Shown here: positions 33,573 through 42,297 of the stretch, one piece after another
Layout: every line of letters starts with the position of its first letter
Numbering within the stretch: the stretch's first letter is position 1
Assembly (NCBI RefSeq): GCF_016805305.1
Contig: NZ_JAERQN010000001.1
Location: forward strand, 558,001-622,000
Source of the DNA: Falsiroseomonas ponticola
GTDB lineage: Bacteria; Pseudomonadota; Alphaproteobacteria; Acetobacterales; Acetobacteraceae
Direction of reading: 5' to 3'
Length of the DNA: 64,000 nucleotides
Position numbers and translations under genes: made by a program
Notes under the pieces: generated by a model
The model's database searches: none
Told to the model about the DNA's origin: nothing
What the model saw: the letters and a program-made list of their open reading frames with translations, nothing else

Positions 33573-34850
33573 ATGGCGCTCCGCATCCTCTACCTGCACC
33601 AGCATTTCTCCACGCCGGACGGCGCCACGGCGACGCGCGCCTACAACCACGCCGCCGCGCTGGCGGAGGCCGGGCACGCCGTGACCCTGGCCTGCGGCCG
33701 CTATGCCGGCGCCGCCACCGGGCTGGCGGGCCCCTTCCGCCACGGCGCCCGGCGCGGCGCGGTGGCGGGGTTCGAGGTGGTGGAATTCGACCTGCCCTAT
33801 GGCAATGCGCAGTCCCTGGCCCGCCGCAGCCGCGTCTTCCTGCGCTATGCCGCGGCGACCTCGCGGCTCGCGCTCCGCCAGCGCTGGGACCTCATCCTCG
33901 CCTCCTCCACCCCGCCCACCGTCGCCATCCCCGCCCTGCTGGCGCGGCTGCTGCGCGGCACGCCCTTCCTGTTCGAGATCCGCGACCCCTGGCCGGAACT
34001 GCCCGCCGCGCTGTCGCGGCCCCGGGAAGGGGCCAGCGGGGGCGATGGCGGGGGCGTGCCGGGCGCGGTGCTGGCGGCGATCGGCCGGCTGGCCGATGCC
34101 GCCTGCCGCCGCGCCAGCGTCGTCGTCGCGCTGACCGAGGGCATGGCCCGCACCGCGCTGGCGCGGGGGACGGACCCCGACCGGCTGCGGGTGCTGCCGC
34201 AGGGCGCCGACCTCGCCCTGTTCGGCCCCGATGCCCGGCCCTGGCGGCCGGATGGGGTGGGGGCGGAGGAGATGGTGGCGGTCTATGCCGGCGCGCATGG
34301 AAGGGCGAATGGCCTCGGCGTGCTGCTGGATGCCGCCGCGCGGCTGCGGGGCACCGGCATCCGCATCCTGCTGGTGGGCGATGGCGCGGAGAAGCCGGCC
34401 CTGATGGCCCGCGCGGCGGCGGAGGAGCTGCCGGTGCTCTTCCTCGACCCCATGCCGAAGCGCCGCCTGGCGGGGCTGCTGGCCGGGGCGGATGCCGGGC
34501 TGCTCTGCCTGGCGCCGGTGCCCGAATTCGCGGAATGGACGGCGCCGAACAAGCTGGCGGAATGCCTGGCCGCGGGGCTGCCGGTGGTGGCGAATGTGCC
34601 GGGCCGCGCCCAGCGCCTGCTGGCGGAAGGCGGCTGCGGCCTGACCGTGCCGCCCGGGGATGGCGATGGCCTGGCGGCGGCGCTGCTGGCCATGGCGGAT
34701 GACCCGGCGCGCCGCCGCGTCATGGGCCAGGCGGCCCGGCGCCTGGCGGAACGCCATTTCGACAGCCGCCAGATCGCCGCCCGGCTGGTGGCGACGGTGG
34801 AGGCGGCGGCCGGCCACGCCCCCGCCCCCGCCACGGCGCTGGCCCAATGA
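33573..34850 (+). CDS. Glycosyltransferase, GT4 family
   Basis: A 425-residue GT-B fold enzyme. The N-terminal domain starts ILYLHQHFSTPDGATATRAY and includes LASSTPPTVAIPALLARLLR and FLFEIRDPWPELP, typical of WbuB/WcaI-type transferases. The C-terminal domain has LPQGADLALF, the UDP-sugar site region EFAEWTAPNKLAECLAAGLP, and a helix tail. It should transfer a sugar to the lipid-linked intermediate in the cytoplasm. Five bases follow the aminotransferase stop; its own stop overlaps the next transferase gene. Confidence 0.88.
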   Translation: MALRILYLHQHFSTPDGATATRAYNHAAALAEAGHAVTLACGRYAGAATGLAGPFRHGARRGAVAGFEVVEFDLPYGNAQSLARRSRVFLRYAAATSRLALRQRWDLILASSTPPTVAIPALLARLLRGTPFLFEIRDPWPELPAALSRPREGASGGDGGGVPGAVLAAIGRLADAACRRASVVVALTEGMARTALARGTDPDRLRVLPQGADLALFGPDARPWRPDGVGAEEMVAVYAGAHGRANGLGVLLDAAARLRGTGIRILLVGDGAEKPALMARAAAEELPVLFLDPMPKRRLAGLLAGADAGLLCLAPVPEFAEWTAPNKLAECLAAGLPVVANVPGRAQRLLAEGGCGLTVPPGDGDGLAAALLAMADDPARRRVMGQAARRLAERHFDSRQIAARLVATVEAAAGHAPAPATALAQ

Positions 34851-36040
34851 CCCCGCCCGCCATCCTCATGCTCTCCGCCGCCCATCCGGCGGAGGATGTG
34901 CGGATCGTGGCCAAGGAAGGCGCGGCGCTGGCCGCGGCGGGCTTCCCGGTGCGCCACCTGGCGCCGGGGCCGGAGGCCGGGACCAGGCTGCTGCATGGCG
35001 TCGCGCTGCAGACCTATCCGCGGCCGGCGGGGGGGTGGCGGGCGCGGCTGCTCGGCATCCCGGCGCTCGCCCGCCGCGCCGCCGCGCTGCGCCCGGCCGT
35101 GATCCATGCGCATGAGCCCGACAGCTGGGTGGCGGCGCTGCTGGCGGCGCGGCGCTGCGGCGCGCGGGTGGTGCTGGACGTGCATGAGCACTACCCCTCG
35201 CGCCTCGATCCCCTGCTGCCGGGGGTGCTGCGGCCGCTGGGCCGTGCCCTGGTCGGCGCCGCCTGCCGGCTGCTGGCATCCCGCGCCGATGCGGTGGTGG
35301 TGGCGAAGGATGGGCTGGAGGGGTGGCTCGGCGGTGCCGCGCGCTGCACGCCGGTGCGCAACTACGCCACCCCCGTGGCGCTGGTGCCGCGGCGGCACGC
35401 GGCCGGGCCGCTGACCCTGCTGCACCTGGGCGCGCTGACCCGCGCGCGGGGCGCCTTCGTCATGCTGGATGCGCTGGCCCTGCTGCCCGCGGGCACGCGG
35501 CTGCGGCTGATCGGCCGCTTCACCGATGGCAGCGAGGCCGCCTTCCGCGAACGCAGCCTGGCGCTCGGCCTGGCGGGGCAGGTGGACTACCTGGACTGGA
35601 TGCCGCGGGAGGAAGCGCTGGCCCTGGCGGCGGAGGCCGATATCGGCCTGGTGCTGTTCCAGCCGGGGGTGGAGAACCACCGCCTGGCGCTGCCCCACAA
35701 GCTGTTCGACTGCATGCTGGCGGGCCTGCCCGTGATCGTCCCCGCGCTGGCGGAGGAGGTGGCGGGCATCGTGCGCAGCGCCGATTGCGGGCTGACGGTG
35801 GATACCGCCGATGCCGTCGCGGTCGCGACCGCCATCCAGGCGCTGTCGGACCCCAGCGTGCGCGACGCCATGGGCCAGCGGGGGCGCGACGCGGCGCTGA
35901 CCCGCTTCGGCTGGGCGGCGGAGGCGGCGCGGCTGGTCCGGCTCTACCGGCTGCTCACCGCCTCCTCCAGCGCCGCCATCCAGGCGGCGACGGCGGCGGC
36001 GCCCGCATCGGTGTGGCCGAGCGCGCGGTCGCCGAGGTAG
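34847..36040 (+). CDS. Glycosyltransferase, GT4 family
   Basis: A 397-residue GT-B protein. AVIHAHEPDSWVAALLAA and VVLDVHEHYPSR belong to the N-terminal domain; LTLLHLGALTRARGAFVMLD and NHRLALPHKLFDCMLAGLP mark the donor-binding domain. Donor and acceptor are unknown. It ends the exopolysaccharide run on this strand. The last 32 codons overlap the convergent dihydroxyacetone kinase gene by 97 bases and look unconserved (SSSAAIQAATAAAP), so the functional protein may effectively end near LYRLL. Confidence 0.85.
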   Translation: MTPPAILMLSAAHPAEDVRIVAKEGAALAAAGFPVRHLAPGPEAGTRLLHGVALQTYPRPAGGWRARLLGIPALARRAAALRPAVIHAHEPDSWVAALLAARRCGARVVLDVHEHYPSRLDPLLPGVLRPLGRALVGAACRLLASRADAVVVAKDGLEGWLGGAARCTPVRNYATPVALVPRRHAAGPLTLLHLGALTRARGAFVMLDALALLPAGTRLRLIGRFTDGSEAAFRERSLALGLAGQVDYLDWMPREEALALAAEADIGLVLFQPGVENHRLALPHKLFDCMLAGLPVIVPALAEEVAGIVRSADCGLTVDTADAVAVATAIQALSDPSVRDAMGQRGRDAALTRFGWAAEAARLVRLYRLLTASSSAAIQAATAAAPASVWPSARSPR

Positions 36041-37623
36041 CTCGCGCGGCCGAGCCGCGGGCGCATCGCGGCGGTCGCCGCCGCCCCTGCCGCCGCCGCC
36101 CGCGCGGCGGCCGACAGCGCGGCCCGCCCATCCGGCAGGGCGTCCCGGAAGGCCAGGGCGGCGGGGTGCAGCGCATCCAGCATGGTGCGGTCGCCCGGCT
36201 GCGCGCCGCCGAGTTCGCCGATCGCCGCCACCGCCGCCTCCAGCGCCGCCGCCCAGTCGGCCGGCGCCGGCCGGGCTGGCAGGGCGCGGGCGGCGCGCAG
36301 CAGCGCGGTGGCGTAGAAGGGGCCGGAGGATCCCGCGATGGCCCGGCGCAAGGTGCCAGCCATGGCGGAAAGCGCCGCCGGCGCATCCGCGAAGGCGCCC
36401 TCCGGCAGCGCCCGCAGCGCCGCCGCGCCGCGCGCCAGCGACAGGCCGAGATCGCCATCCCCCGTCGCCGCATCCAGCGCCGTCAGCCGCGCCTCCGCCG
36501 CCTCCAGCGCGCTTGCCACGGCCAGCACGGCGGCGCGGATGGCGGGATCGGCCGCGCCGGTCCAGGGATGCGGCGGGGCCTCGGCCGGGGCCACCACCGC
36601 CCGCGCCGCCGGGATCACGCCGCTACCCGGCCAGGCCGGCGCGCTGGCCGGGGCATCGAGGCGCGCGAGCCGCGCCGCGTCCAACACCATGACGGAGAAG
36701 GAGCAGCCCGGCATCTCCAGCGCCGAGAGCGCCGTGCCGCACCACGCCCGCGCCACGCCGATACCCCGCGCGCGCAGGCCGGCCAGCGCCTCCCGCGCCA
36801 TCAGCGCGAGTTCCATGGGCGGCGTGCCGCCGAGGCCGTTGACCAGCAGCGCCACCGGCGTGCCCGCTTGCCAGCGCGTCTCCGCCAGGATGCGGTCGAG
36901 CAGCGTCGCCGCGACCTCCCGCGCCGGCGCCAGGGGCACGCGCGCCACCCCGGCCTCCCCATGGATGCCGAGGCCGAGTTCCATCTCGCCCTCCGGCAGG
37001 TCGAAGCCCGGCCGTCCCGCCGCCGGCACGGTGCAGGCGCCGAGTGCCACGCCCATGCTGCCGAGCGCCGCCGCCGCCGCACGCGCCTCCGCCGCCACGG
37101 CATCGAGCGGCAGCCCCGCGGCCGCGGCGGCGCCGGCGACCTTGTGGACCAGCACCGTGCCGGCGATGCCGCGCCGCCGCGCGGGCTCCACCGTGCCGGC
37201 CAGCGCCACGTCATCGGCCACCACGGCGACCTCGCAGGGGATGCCCTCGGCGCGGGCCAGCTCCGCCGCCAGGCCGAAATTCAGCCGGTCGCCCGTGTAG
37301 TTCTTGACGATGAGCAGCGCGCCCGGCGGCCCGGCCACGGCGCGGATGGCGGCCAGCACCGCATCGACCGGCGGGCTGGTGAAGACATCGCCCGCCACCG
37401 CCGCATGCAGCAGGCCGGGGCCGACATAGCCGGCATGGGCGGGTTCATGGCCCGCGCCGCCGCCCGAGATCACCGCGACCTCCCGCCTTTCGCCGAAGGC
37501 CGGCAGCCCGGCGCGGAGGATCACGCCCTCCTCCGCCAGCAGCGCCAGGCCGGGCGAGAGATCCGCCAGGCCTTCCAGCATCTCCCGCACCGCGGCGCGG
37601 GGATCGTTGAGGAATTTCCGCAT
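35944..37623 (-). CDS. dhaK: Single-chain ATP-dependent dihydroxyacetone kinase (DhaK-DhaL fusion)
   Basis: A 559-residue fusion. The N-terminal DhaK domain has VISGGGAGHEPAHAGYVGPG, LLIVKNYTGDRLNFGLA and GLGIHGEAG, whose histidine forms the covalent hemiaminal with dihydroxyacetone in this family. The C-terminal DhaL domain begins near residue 345 and shows DAATGDGDLGLSLARGA, the Mg-ATP-binding aspartates, and GELGGAQPGDRTMLDAL. It phosphorylates dihydroxyacetone or glyceraldehyde-type triose substrates with ATP. It is a lone gene between the polysaccharide and ccm loci. Confidence 0.9.
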   Translation of the reverse strand: MRKFLNDPRAAVREMLEGLADLSPGLALLAEEGVILRAGLPAFGERREVAVISGGGAGHEPAHAGYVGPGLLHAAVAGDVFTSPPVDAVLAAIRAVAGPPGALLIVKNYTGDRLNFGLAAELARAEGIPCEVAVVADDVALAGTVEPARRRGIAGTVLVHKVAGAAAAAGLPLDAVAAEARAAAAALGSMGVALGACTVPAAGRPGFDLPEGEMELGLGIHGEAGVARVPLAPAREVAATLLDRILAETRWQAGTPVALLVNGLGGTPPMELALMAREALAGLRARGIGVARAWCGTALSALEMPGCSFSVMVLDAARLARLDAPASAPAWPGSGVIPAARAVVAPAEAPPHPWTGAADPAIRAAVLAVASALEAAEARLTALDAATGDGDLGLSLARGAAALRALPEGAFADAPAALSAMAGTLRRAIAGSSGPFYATALLRAARALPARPAPADWAAALEAAVAAIGELGGAQPGDRTMLDALHPAALAFRDALPDGRAALSAAARAAAAGAAATAAMRPRLGRASYLGDRALGHTDAGAAAVAAWMAALEEAVSSR

Positions 37624-37665
37624 GGCGCCCTCTCCCTTTGGCGGGAGTGTAGCGCCGGCCGCCCG

Positions 37666-38466
37666 CTACGGCAGGGCCTGGAGCTGCCGTTCCACCACCG
37701 GCCGCCAGGGCGCCTCCGCCGGCGCATCCGCCAGCAGCGCCTGCCAGGTGCGGCGGGCATTGTCGGTGCGGCCGGCCCGCGCCTCCGCCAGCCCGGCCAG
37801 GAAGCGCAGCCGCGGCTCCCGGGGGGACGAACCCAGCGCGCGGGCGATCAGGGCGGCGGCGGCGGCGTGGTCGCCCCGCTCGATCTCCAGCTCCGCGAGA
37901 TCGGCCGCGAGCGGGCCATCGAAGCGGGCTTCCAGCGCGGTGCGATAGGCGCGCGCGGCCTCATCCAGCCGGCCGCGGGAGCGTTCGGCATTGCCGAGCA
38001 GGATCTGCCCCTGCCGCGCCGCGTCGCTGCCGGGCTCCAGCATCGCGAGGCGCCCGCGCAGCGTCTCCAGCATCGCGTCCTCCTCCTGCGCCAGGCGCTG
38101 GCGCTCCACGAAGGGGGCGGCGGGCATGTCGGGCGTGCCGCGCACGAGGTAGAGGCCGAGCGCCGCGGCCGGCACCAGGAAGACCATGGCCGCCAGCACG
38201 GCGGCGGTGCGGCCCGGGCGGAGCTCCGGCGCATCCTCCTTCGGTGCGGCCAGGATGCGGCGCTGCACTTCCAGCGTCGCCGCCTGGTGCTGCGCGGCAT
38301 CGAGCCGCCCGGCCTCACGCTCCCGATCCAGCTCCGCCAGCTGCGCGCGATAGAGGGCGAGGTCGGCCTCCGCCCGGCCACGCGCGCGGGTCGGCCGGAT
38401 GAGGGTGATGATCAGCGGGAGCAGCGCCAACAGCGCGAGCGCACCCAACAGCAGCCAGAGGGTCAC
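37666..38466 (-). CDS. ccmI: Cytochrome c maturation protein CcmI
   Basis: A 266-residue protein with an N-terminal membrane helix (VTLWLLLGALALLALLPLII), a second helix after a coiled LYRAQLAELDREREAGRL region, and a periplasmic TPR-like C-terminal domain (LLGNAERSRGRLDEAARAYR). CcmI chaperones apocytochrome c for heme attachment. It starts with GTG overlapping the ccmH stop (GTGA) and ends the ccmCDEFGHI run. Confidence 0.88.
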   Translation of the reverse strand: MTLWLLLGALALLALLPLIITLIRPTRARGRAEADLALYRAQLAELDREREAGRLDAAQHQAATLEVQRRILAAPKEDAPELRPGRTAAVLAAMVFLVPAAALGLYLVRGTPDMPAAPFVERQRLAQEEDAMLETLRGRLAMLEPGSDAARQGQILLGNAERSRGRLDEAARAYRTALEARFDGPLAADLAELEIERGDHAAAAALIARALGSSPREPRLRFLAGLAEARAGRTDNARRTWQALLADAPAEAPWRPVVERQLQALP

Positions 38467-38936
38467 GCGCGGTTTCCGTCCCTTGTCTCGGCGTCGAGCG
38501 CGGCGAGGCGGCGCTTCTCCTCCTCCGTCAGCGGCGCGGGTGGCGCGGGCTGCGCGCTGCGACGGCGCGAGAGGATGATGAGGCTGGCGCCGGCCATCAG
38601 CGCCAGCACCGGCGTCAGCCAGAGCGCCGCGGTGGACCAGGTGAAGGGCGGGCGCAGCAGCACGAAGTCGCCGTAGCGCGCATGCAGGAAGTCCCGCACC
38701 TGCGCATCCGTGTCGCCGGCCACGATGCGTTCGCGCACGATCAGCCGCAGGTCGCGCGCCAGCGCCACCTCGCTGTCCTCGATCGACTGGTTCTGGCAGA
38801 CCATGCAGCGGATTTCCCGGCCGAGGGCGCGGGCGCGCTCCTCCTGCGCGGGGTCGCGGAGCATGTCGGCGGGGTTGGTCGTGGCGTGCGCCGCGCCGGG
38901 CAAGAGCAGCGCGAGCAGCAGGAACAGGGTCTTCAT
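38463..38936 (-). CDS. ccmH: Cytochrome c maturation protein CcmH
   Basis: A 157-residue protein with a signal peptide and the redox motif CMVC (C44, C47) in REIRCMVCQNQSIEDS, which handles the apocytochrome c thiols in the periplasm. A membrane helix (AALWLTPVLALMAGASLIIL) lies near residue 110 and a charged tail remains in the cytoplasm. The start at 38936 overlaps the ccmG stop. It is the single-domain CcmH, with CcmI separate, as usual in Alphaproteobacteria. Confidence 0.93.
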   Translation of the reverse strand: MKTLFLLLALLLPGAAHATTNPADMLRDPAQEERARALGREIRCMVCQNQSIEDSEVALARDLRLIVRERIVAGDTDAQVRDFLHARYGDFVLLRPPFTWSTAALWLTPVLALMAGASLIILSRRRSAQPAPPAPLTEEEKRRLAALDAETRDGNRA

Positions 38937-39499
38937 GCGGCGTAGCGGGCCAGCAGCGGCCGAAGGTCCTGTGCAAGGACCTCGTCGGTGATGGGGCCGG
39001 CGTAGCGCCAGCGGATGATGCCCTGGCGGTCCAGCAGGTAGGTCTCCGGCACGCCGTAGAGCCCCCAGTCGATCGCGACGCGACCCGGCTCGTCCTTCGC
39101 CAACCGGAGAAAGGGGTTGCCGTGGCGGCGGATGAACTGGAGGCTGTCGGCCGGCTTGTCCTTGTAGGCGATGCCCAGCACCGGCACGCCTTCGCGCGAC
39201 AGGCGCATCAGCTGCGGATGCTCGATCACGCAGGGCACGCACCAGCTGGCCCAGAAATTCACCAGCAGCGGGCGGCCGAAGCCGCGGAGATCGGCGGCGC
39301 CGAAGCCTGGCACGCCGCTTTCCTCCAGCGCCGGCAGAGTGAAGTCCGGCGCGTGCTGGCCGATCAGGGCGGAGGGCACGCCGCGCGGGTTGTAGACGCC
39401 GCGGCGCTGCCGATCGAGCGCGGCATAGAAGGCGACACCCCCGGCCGCGGCGGCGGCGAAGGGCGCCATCAGCAGAAGGCGACGGGTATTCGGCGTCAT
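38933..39499 (-). CDS. ccmG: Thiol:disulfide interchange protein CcmG/DsbE
   Basis: A 188-residue thioredoxin-fold protein anchored by an N-terminal helix. The active site is WCVPC (C87, C90) in VNFWASWCVPCVIEHPQL, followed by the cis-proline region YGVPETYLLD. It keeps apocytochrome c and CcmH thiols reduced in the periplasm. It overlaps ccmF upstream and ccmH downstream by four bases each. Confidence 0.93.
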   Translation of the reverse strand: MTPNTRRLLLMAPFAAAAAGGVAFYAALDRQRRGVYNPRGVPSALIGQHAPDFTLPALEESGVPGFGAADLRGFGRPLLVNFWASWCVPCVIEHPQLMRLSREGVPVLGIAYKDKPADSLQFIRRHGNPFLRLAKDEPGRVAIDWGLYGVPETYLLDRQGIIRWRYAGPITDEVLAQDLRPLLARYAA

Positions 39500-41469
39500 T
39501 CGGCAGGGACCATCCGGGCCGCGGCGCGATTGGGGGCGGAGACGCGGATGCGACGGTCCGCCAGCGACAGCGCGCCGCCCAGCGCCATGATCGCGGCGCC
39601 GATCCAGATCCAGGGCGCCAGGAAGTTGTAGTGCAGGCGGATCACCGCCTTGCCCGTGCCGGCCTCCTCCTCCCCGATCACCGCGTAGAGGTCGGCGATC
39701 AGGTTGGTGTGGATCGCGACCTCCGTCGTGTTCTGCCGCGCGATGGGGAAGAAGCGGCGGGAGGGTTCCATCACGCGCACCTCGGCGCCGTCCCGCAGCA
39801 GCGTGATGGTGGCGCGCCGCGCGGTCCAGTTCGGGCCCTGCACGTCGCGCACGCCCTCGAGCCGCCATTCATAGCCGGCCAGCGTGGTGGATTCGCCCGG
39901 CGCCAGCGCGACCATGCGTTCCTGCGCGAGCCCCATGCCCGCGATGCCGGCCGCGGTGATGCCGATGCCGGCATGGGCGATGGCCGCGCCCCAGGCCGCG
40001 CGGGGCAGGCCCTTCGCGCGGTTCCACGCATTGCCGAGATTGGTGCGGAACAGCGCGGTGCGATCCGCGATGTCCGCCACGGCGGCGCCAATCACCCAGA
40101 CGGCAAAGGCGAAGCCAACGGCCGGCATGACATGCTGGCCGCTCAGCAGCAGCGCCAGGAAGAAGGCCGCGAAGGCGATGACCGCGCACCACCAGAGCCG
40201 CATCACAACAGAGGAAAGCTGCGCGCGCTTCCAGGGCATCAACGGCCCCGCCGCCATGGCGATCAGCAGCGGTACCACCAGCGGGAAGCTGGCGGAGTTG
40301 AAGAAGGGCGGGCCGACCGAGACCTTCATGCCGAACAGCGCATCGGCGAACATCGGCCAGAGCGTGCCCACGAACACCACCGCGGTGATGGAGCAGACCA
40401 GCAGGTTGTTCAGCACGATGGCGCCCTCGCGCGACACCGGCGCGAAGATCCCGGTCGGGATCATGGCCGAGGCCCTGAAGGCAAACAGCAGCAGCGCGCC
40501 CACCACATAGACCATCAGCAGCGCCAGGATGAACAGCCCGCGCTCCGGGTCATTGGCGAAGGAATGCACGCTGTTCAGCACGCCCGACCGCACCAGGAAG
40601 GTGCCGAGCAGCGACATGGCGAAGGCGATGATGGCGAGCAGGATGGTCCAGGTCTTCAGCGCGTCCCGCTTCTCCACGACGATGGCGGAGTGCAGCAGGG
40701 CGGTGCCGATCAGCCAGGGCAGCAGCGAGGCATTCTCGACCGGGTCCCAGAACCAGTAGCCGCCCCAGCCCAGCTCGTAATAGGCCCACCAGGACCCCAG
40801 CGCGATGCCGAGCGTCAGGAAGGACCAGGCGGCCAGCGACCAGGGCCGCACCCAGCGCCCCCAGGCGGCATCGACGCGGCCCTCGATCAGCGCCGCGATG
40901 GCGAAGGCGAAGGTGACGGCGTAGCCGACATAGCCGAGGTAGAGCAGCGGCGGGTGCATGGCCAACCCGATATCCTGCAGGATCGGGTTCAGCCCCTGGC
41001 CATCCGGCGGCGGCGGCCACATGCGGTCGAAGGGGTTCGAGGTCTTGATGGTGAAGAGCAGGAAGCCGACCGAGATCAGCCCGAGCACGCCGAGCACGCG
41101 GGCGCGCAGCGCGGTGGGCAATTCGCGCCCGAAGCCGGAGACGGCGGCGCCGCAGAGCCCGAGGATGTTGACCCAGAGCAGCAGCGAGCCCTCATGGTTC
41201 CCCCAGGTGCCGGTGATCTTGTAGAGCATCGGCTTGGCGGAATGGCTGTTCTGCACGACGTTCAGCACCGTCGTGTCGTTGATCGCATAGACGTACATCA
41301 GGCAGGCGAAGGACGCGATCAGCGCCACGCATTGCCCGATCGCCAGCGGCGCGGCGGAGGCCATCATCCGCGCATCGCGCACATGCGCGCCGATCAGCGG
41401 CAGCAGCGCCTGCGCCAGCGCCAGCACCATGGCCAGCGCGAGGGCGAAGTGACCGAGTTCGGCGATCAT
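39496..41469 (-). CDS. ccmF: Heme lyase CcmF
   Basis: A 657-residue inner-membrane protein with about 14-15 helices. The WWD-type heme-handling region is visible as GWGGYWFWDPVENASLLPWL, with NSHSAKPMLYKITGTWGNHE and MHPPLLYLGYVGYAV nearby. CcmF receives heme from CcmE and attaches it to apocytochrome c together with CcmH/I. Full length and intact. A 145-base repeat-rich spacer separates it from ccmE. Confidence 0.95.
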   Translation of the reverse strand: MIAELGHFALALAMVLALAQALLPLIGAHVRDARMMASAAPLAIGQCVALIASFACLMYVYAINDTTVLNVVQNSHSAKPMLYKITGTWGNHEGSLLLWVNILGLCGAAVSGFGRELPTALRARVLGVLGLISVGFLLFTIKTSNPFDRMWPPPPDGQGLNPILQDIGLAMHPPLLYLGYVGYAVTFAFAIAALIEGRVDAAWGRWVRPWSLAAWSFLTLGIALGSWWAYYELGWGGYWFWDPVENASLLPWLIGTALLHSAIVVEKRDALKTWTILLAIIAFAMSLLGTFLVRSGVLNSVHSFANDPERGLFILALLMVYVVGALLLFAFRASAMIPTGIFAPVSREGAIVLNNLLVCSITAVVFVGTLWPMFADALFGMKVSVGPPFFNSASFPLVVPLLIAMAAGPLMPWKRAQLSSVVMRLWWCAVIAFAAFFLALLLSGQHVMPAVGFAFAVWVIGAAVADIADRTALFRTNLGNAWNRAKGLPRAAWGAAIAHAGIGITAAGIAGMGLAQERMVALAPGESTTLAGYEWRLEGVRDVQGPNWTARRATITLLRDGAEVRVMEPSRRFFPIARQNTTEVAIHTNLIADLYAVIGEEEAGTGKAVIRLHYNFLAPWIWIGAAIMALGGALSLADRRIRVSAPNRAAARMVPAE

Positions 41470-41476
41470 TGCTGCT

Positions 41477-41595
41477 GCACGAAGGCTTTGCCTTCGTGCC
41501 CCTCAGACGCCGGGCGGGCCGCATCCGCGGCCCTTGGCTTCGCGGCATTGGCCGCGGGCCGCATTCGCGGCCTCGGCCCTTCGGGCCGCAGGTTG
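41477..41595. repeat. Hairpin and GC repeats in the ccmE-ccmF spacer
   Basis: GCACGAAGG-CTTTG-CCTTCGTGC (41477-41499) is a perfect 9-bp hairpin seven bases before the ccmF start. Next to it the sequence GGGCCGCATYCGCGGCC occurs twice, 40 bases apart (41516 and 41556), followed by more GGCC-rich palindromes. No coding potential is seen. The hairpin style (GGC-nnn-GCC core) matches the repeats at 3385, 24667 and 47848. Confidence 0.65.
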
Positions 41596-41614
41596 GAGCG
41601 CTGGACGTCAGTCA

Positions 41615-42145
41615 TCATGATCCGGTCCTCCCCGCCGCGGCAGGCCGCGCGGGGTCCAGCGTGTTCCAGGTGGCGGGCGGCGGTGCCGCGCCCTGCGCGG
41701 GGTTCCAGTGGCCGGACCGCTTCAGCGCATCCGCCACCTCGGGCGGCATGTAGGTCTCGTCATGGCGGGCCAGCACCTCGCTAGCGCGGAAGGTGCCATC
41801 GACGCCGAGGCGCCCCATCGTCACCACGCCCTGGCCTTCGCGGAACAGGTCCGGCAGCACGCCCTGGTAGGTGACGGCGATGGCATGCGCGCCATCCGTC
41901 ACGCGGAAGCGCACGGTGGGCCGCTGGCCGCTGACCGCGGGCTCCCGCTCCACGCTGCCGGCCTCGACCAGCCCGCCCAGGCGGAAGGCGCGGTCGGGGC
42001 CCGGGCGTTCCGCCATGATGTCGGAGGGCGATCGGAAGAAGACGAGGTTGTCCTGGAAGGCCGTCAGCGTCAGCGCCGTCGCGCTGCCCAGCCCCAGCGC
42101 ACAGAGCAGCAGGATCCACATCCGGCGCTTCTTGCGCGTCATCAT
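41615..42145 (-). CDS. ccmE: Heme chaperone CcmE
   Basis: A 176-residue protein with an N-terminal membrane anchor (WILLLCALGLGSATALTLTA) and a periplasmic beta-barrel. The covalent heme site is H128 in LARHDETYMPPEV, with Y132 as the expected axial ligand. It carries heme from CcmC to CcmF. Its ATG overlaps the ccmD stop. Confidence 0.94.
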   Translation of the reverse strand: MMTRKKRRMWILLLCALGLGSATALTLTAFQDNLVFFRSPSDIMAERPGPDRAFRLGGLVEAGSVEREPAVSGQRPTVRFRVTDGAHAIAVTYQGVLPDLFREGQGVVTMGRLGVDGTFRASEVLARHDETYMPPEVADALKRSGHWNPAQGAAPPPATWNTLDPARPAAAGRTGS

Positions 42146-42297
42146 GCATCCCTCCCGCGGGAATCCCCGCGCGGGTCAAGGCGTTTCAGGGTGGCGGCCG
42201 CCGCCCGGTGGCGCAGCACCGCCGCCACGGCCAGCCCCGCGAAGGTGGCGAGCGTGACGCCCCAGGAGGCGGTGACGTGGATCCAATGCGTGGTCAT
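42142..42297 (-). CDS. ccmD: Heme exporter subunit CcmD
   Basis: A 51-residue single-helix protein (GVTLATFAGLAVAAVLRHRA) with a basic tail, matching CcmD, which helps release holo-CcmE from CcmC. It was found by position and composition: it overlaps the ccmC stop by one base and the ccmE start by four. A GTG one codon upstream is an alternative start. Confidence 0.85.
   Translation of the reverse strand: MTTHWIHVTASWGVTLATFAGLAVAAVLRHRAAAATLKRLDPRGDSRGRDA

Noticed and set aside
41192..41548. ORF across the ccmE-ccmF spacer
   Set aside because: Its translation is Arg-rich and reads through the spacer palindromes and the ccmF start in the wrong frame.
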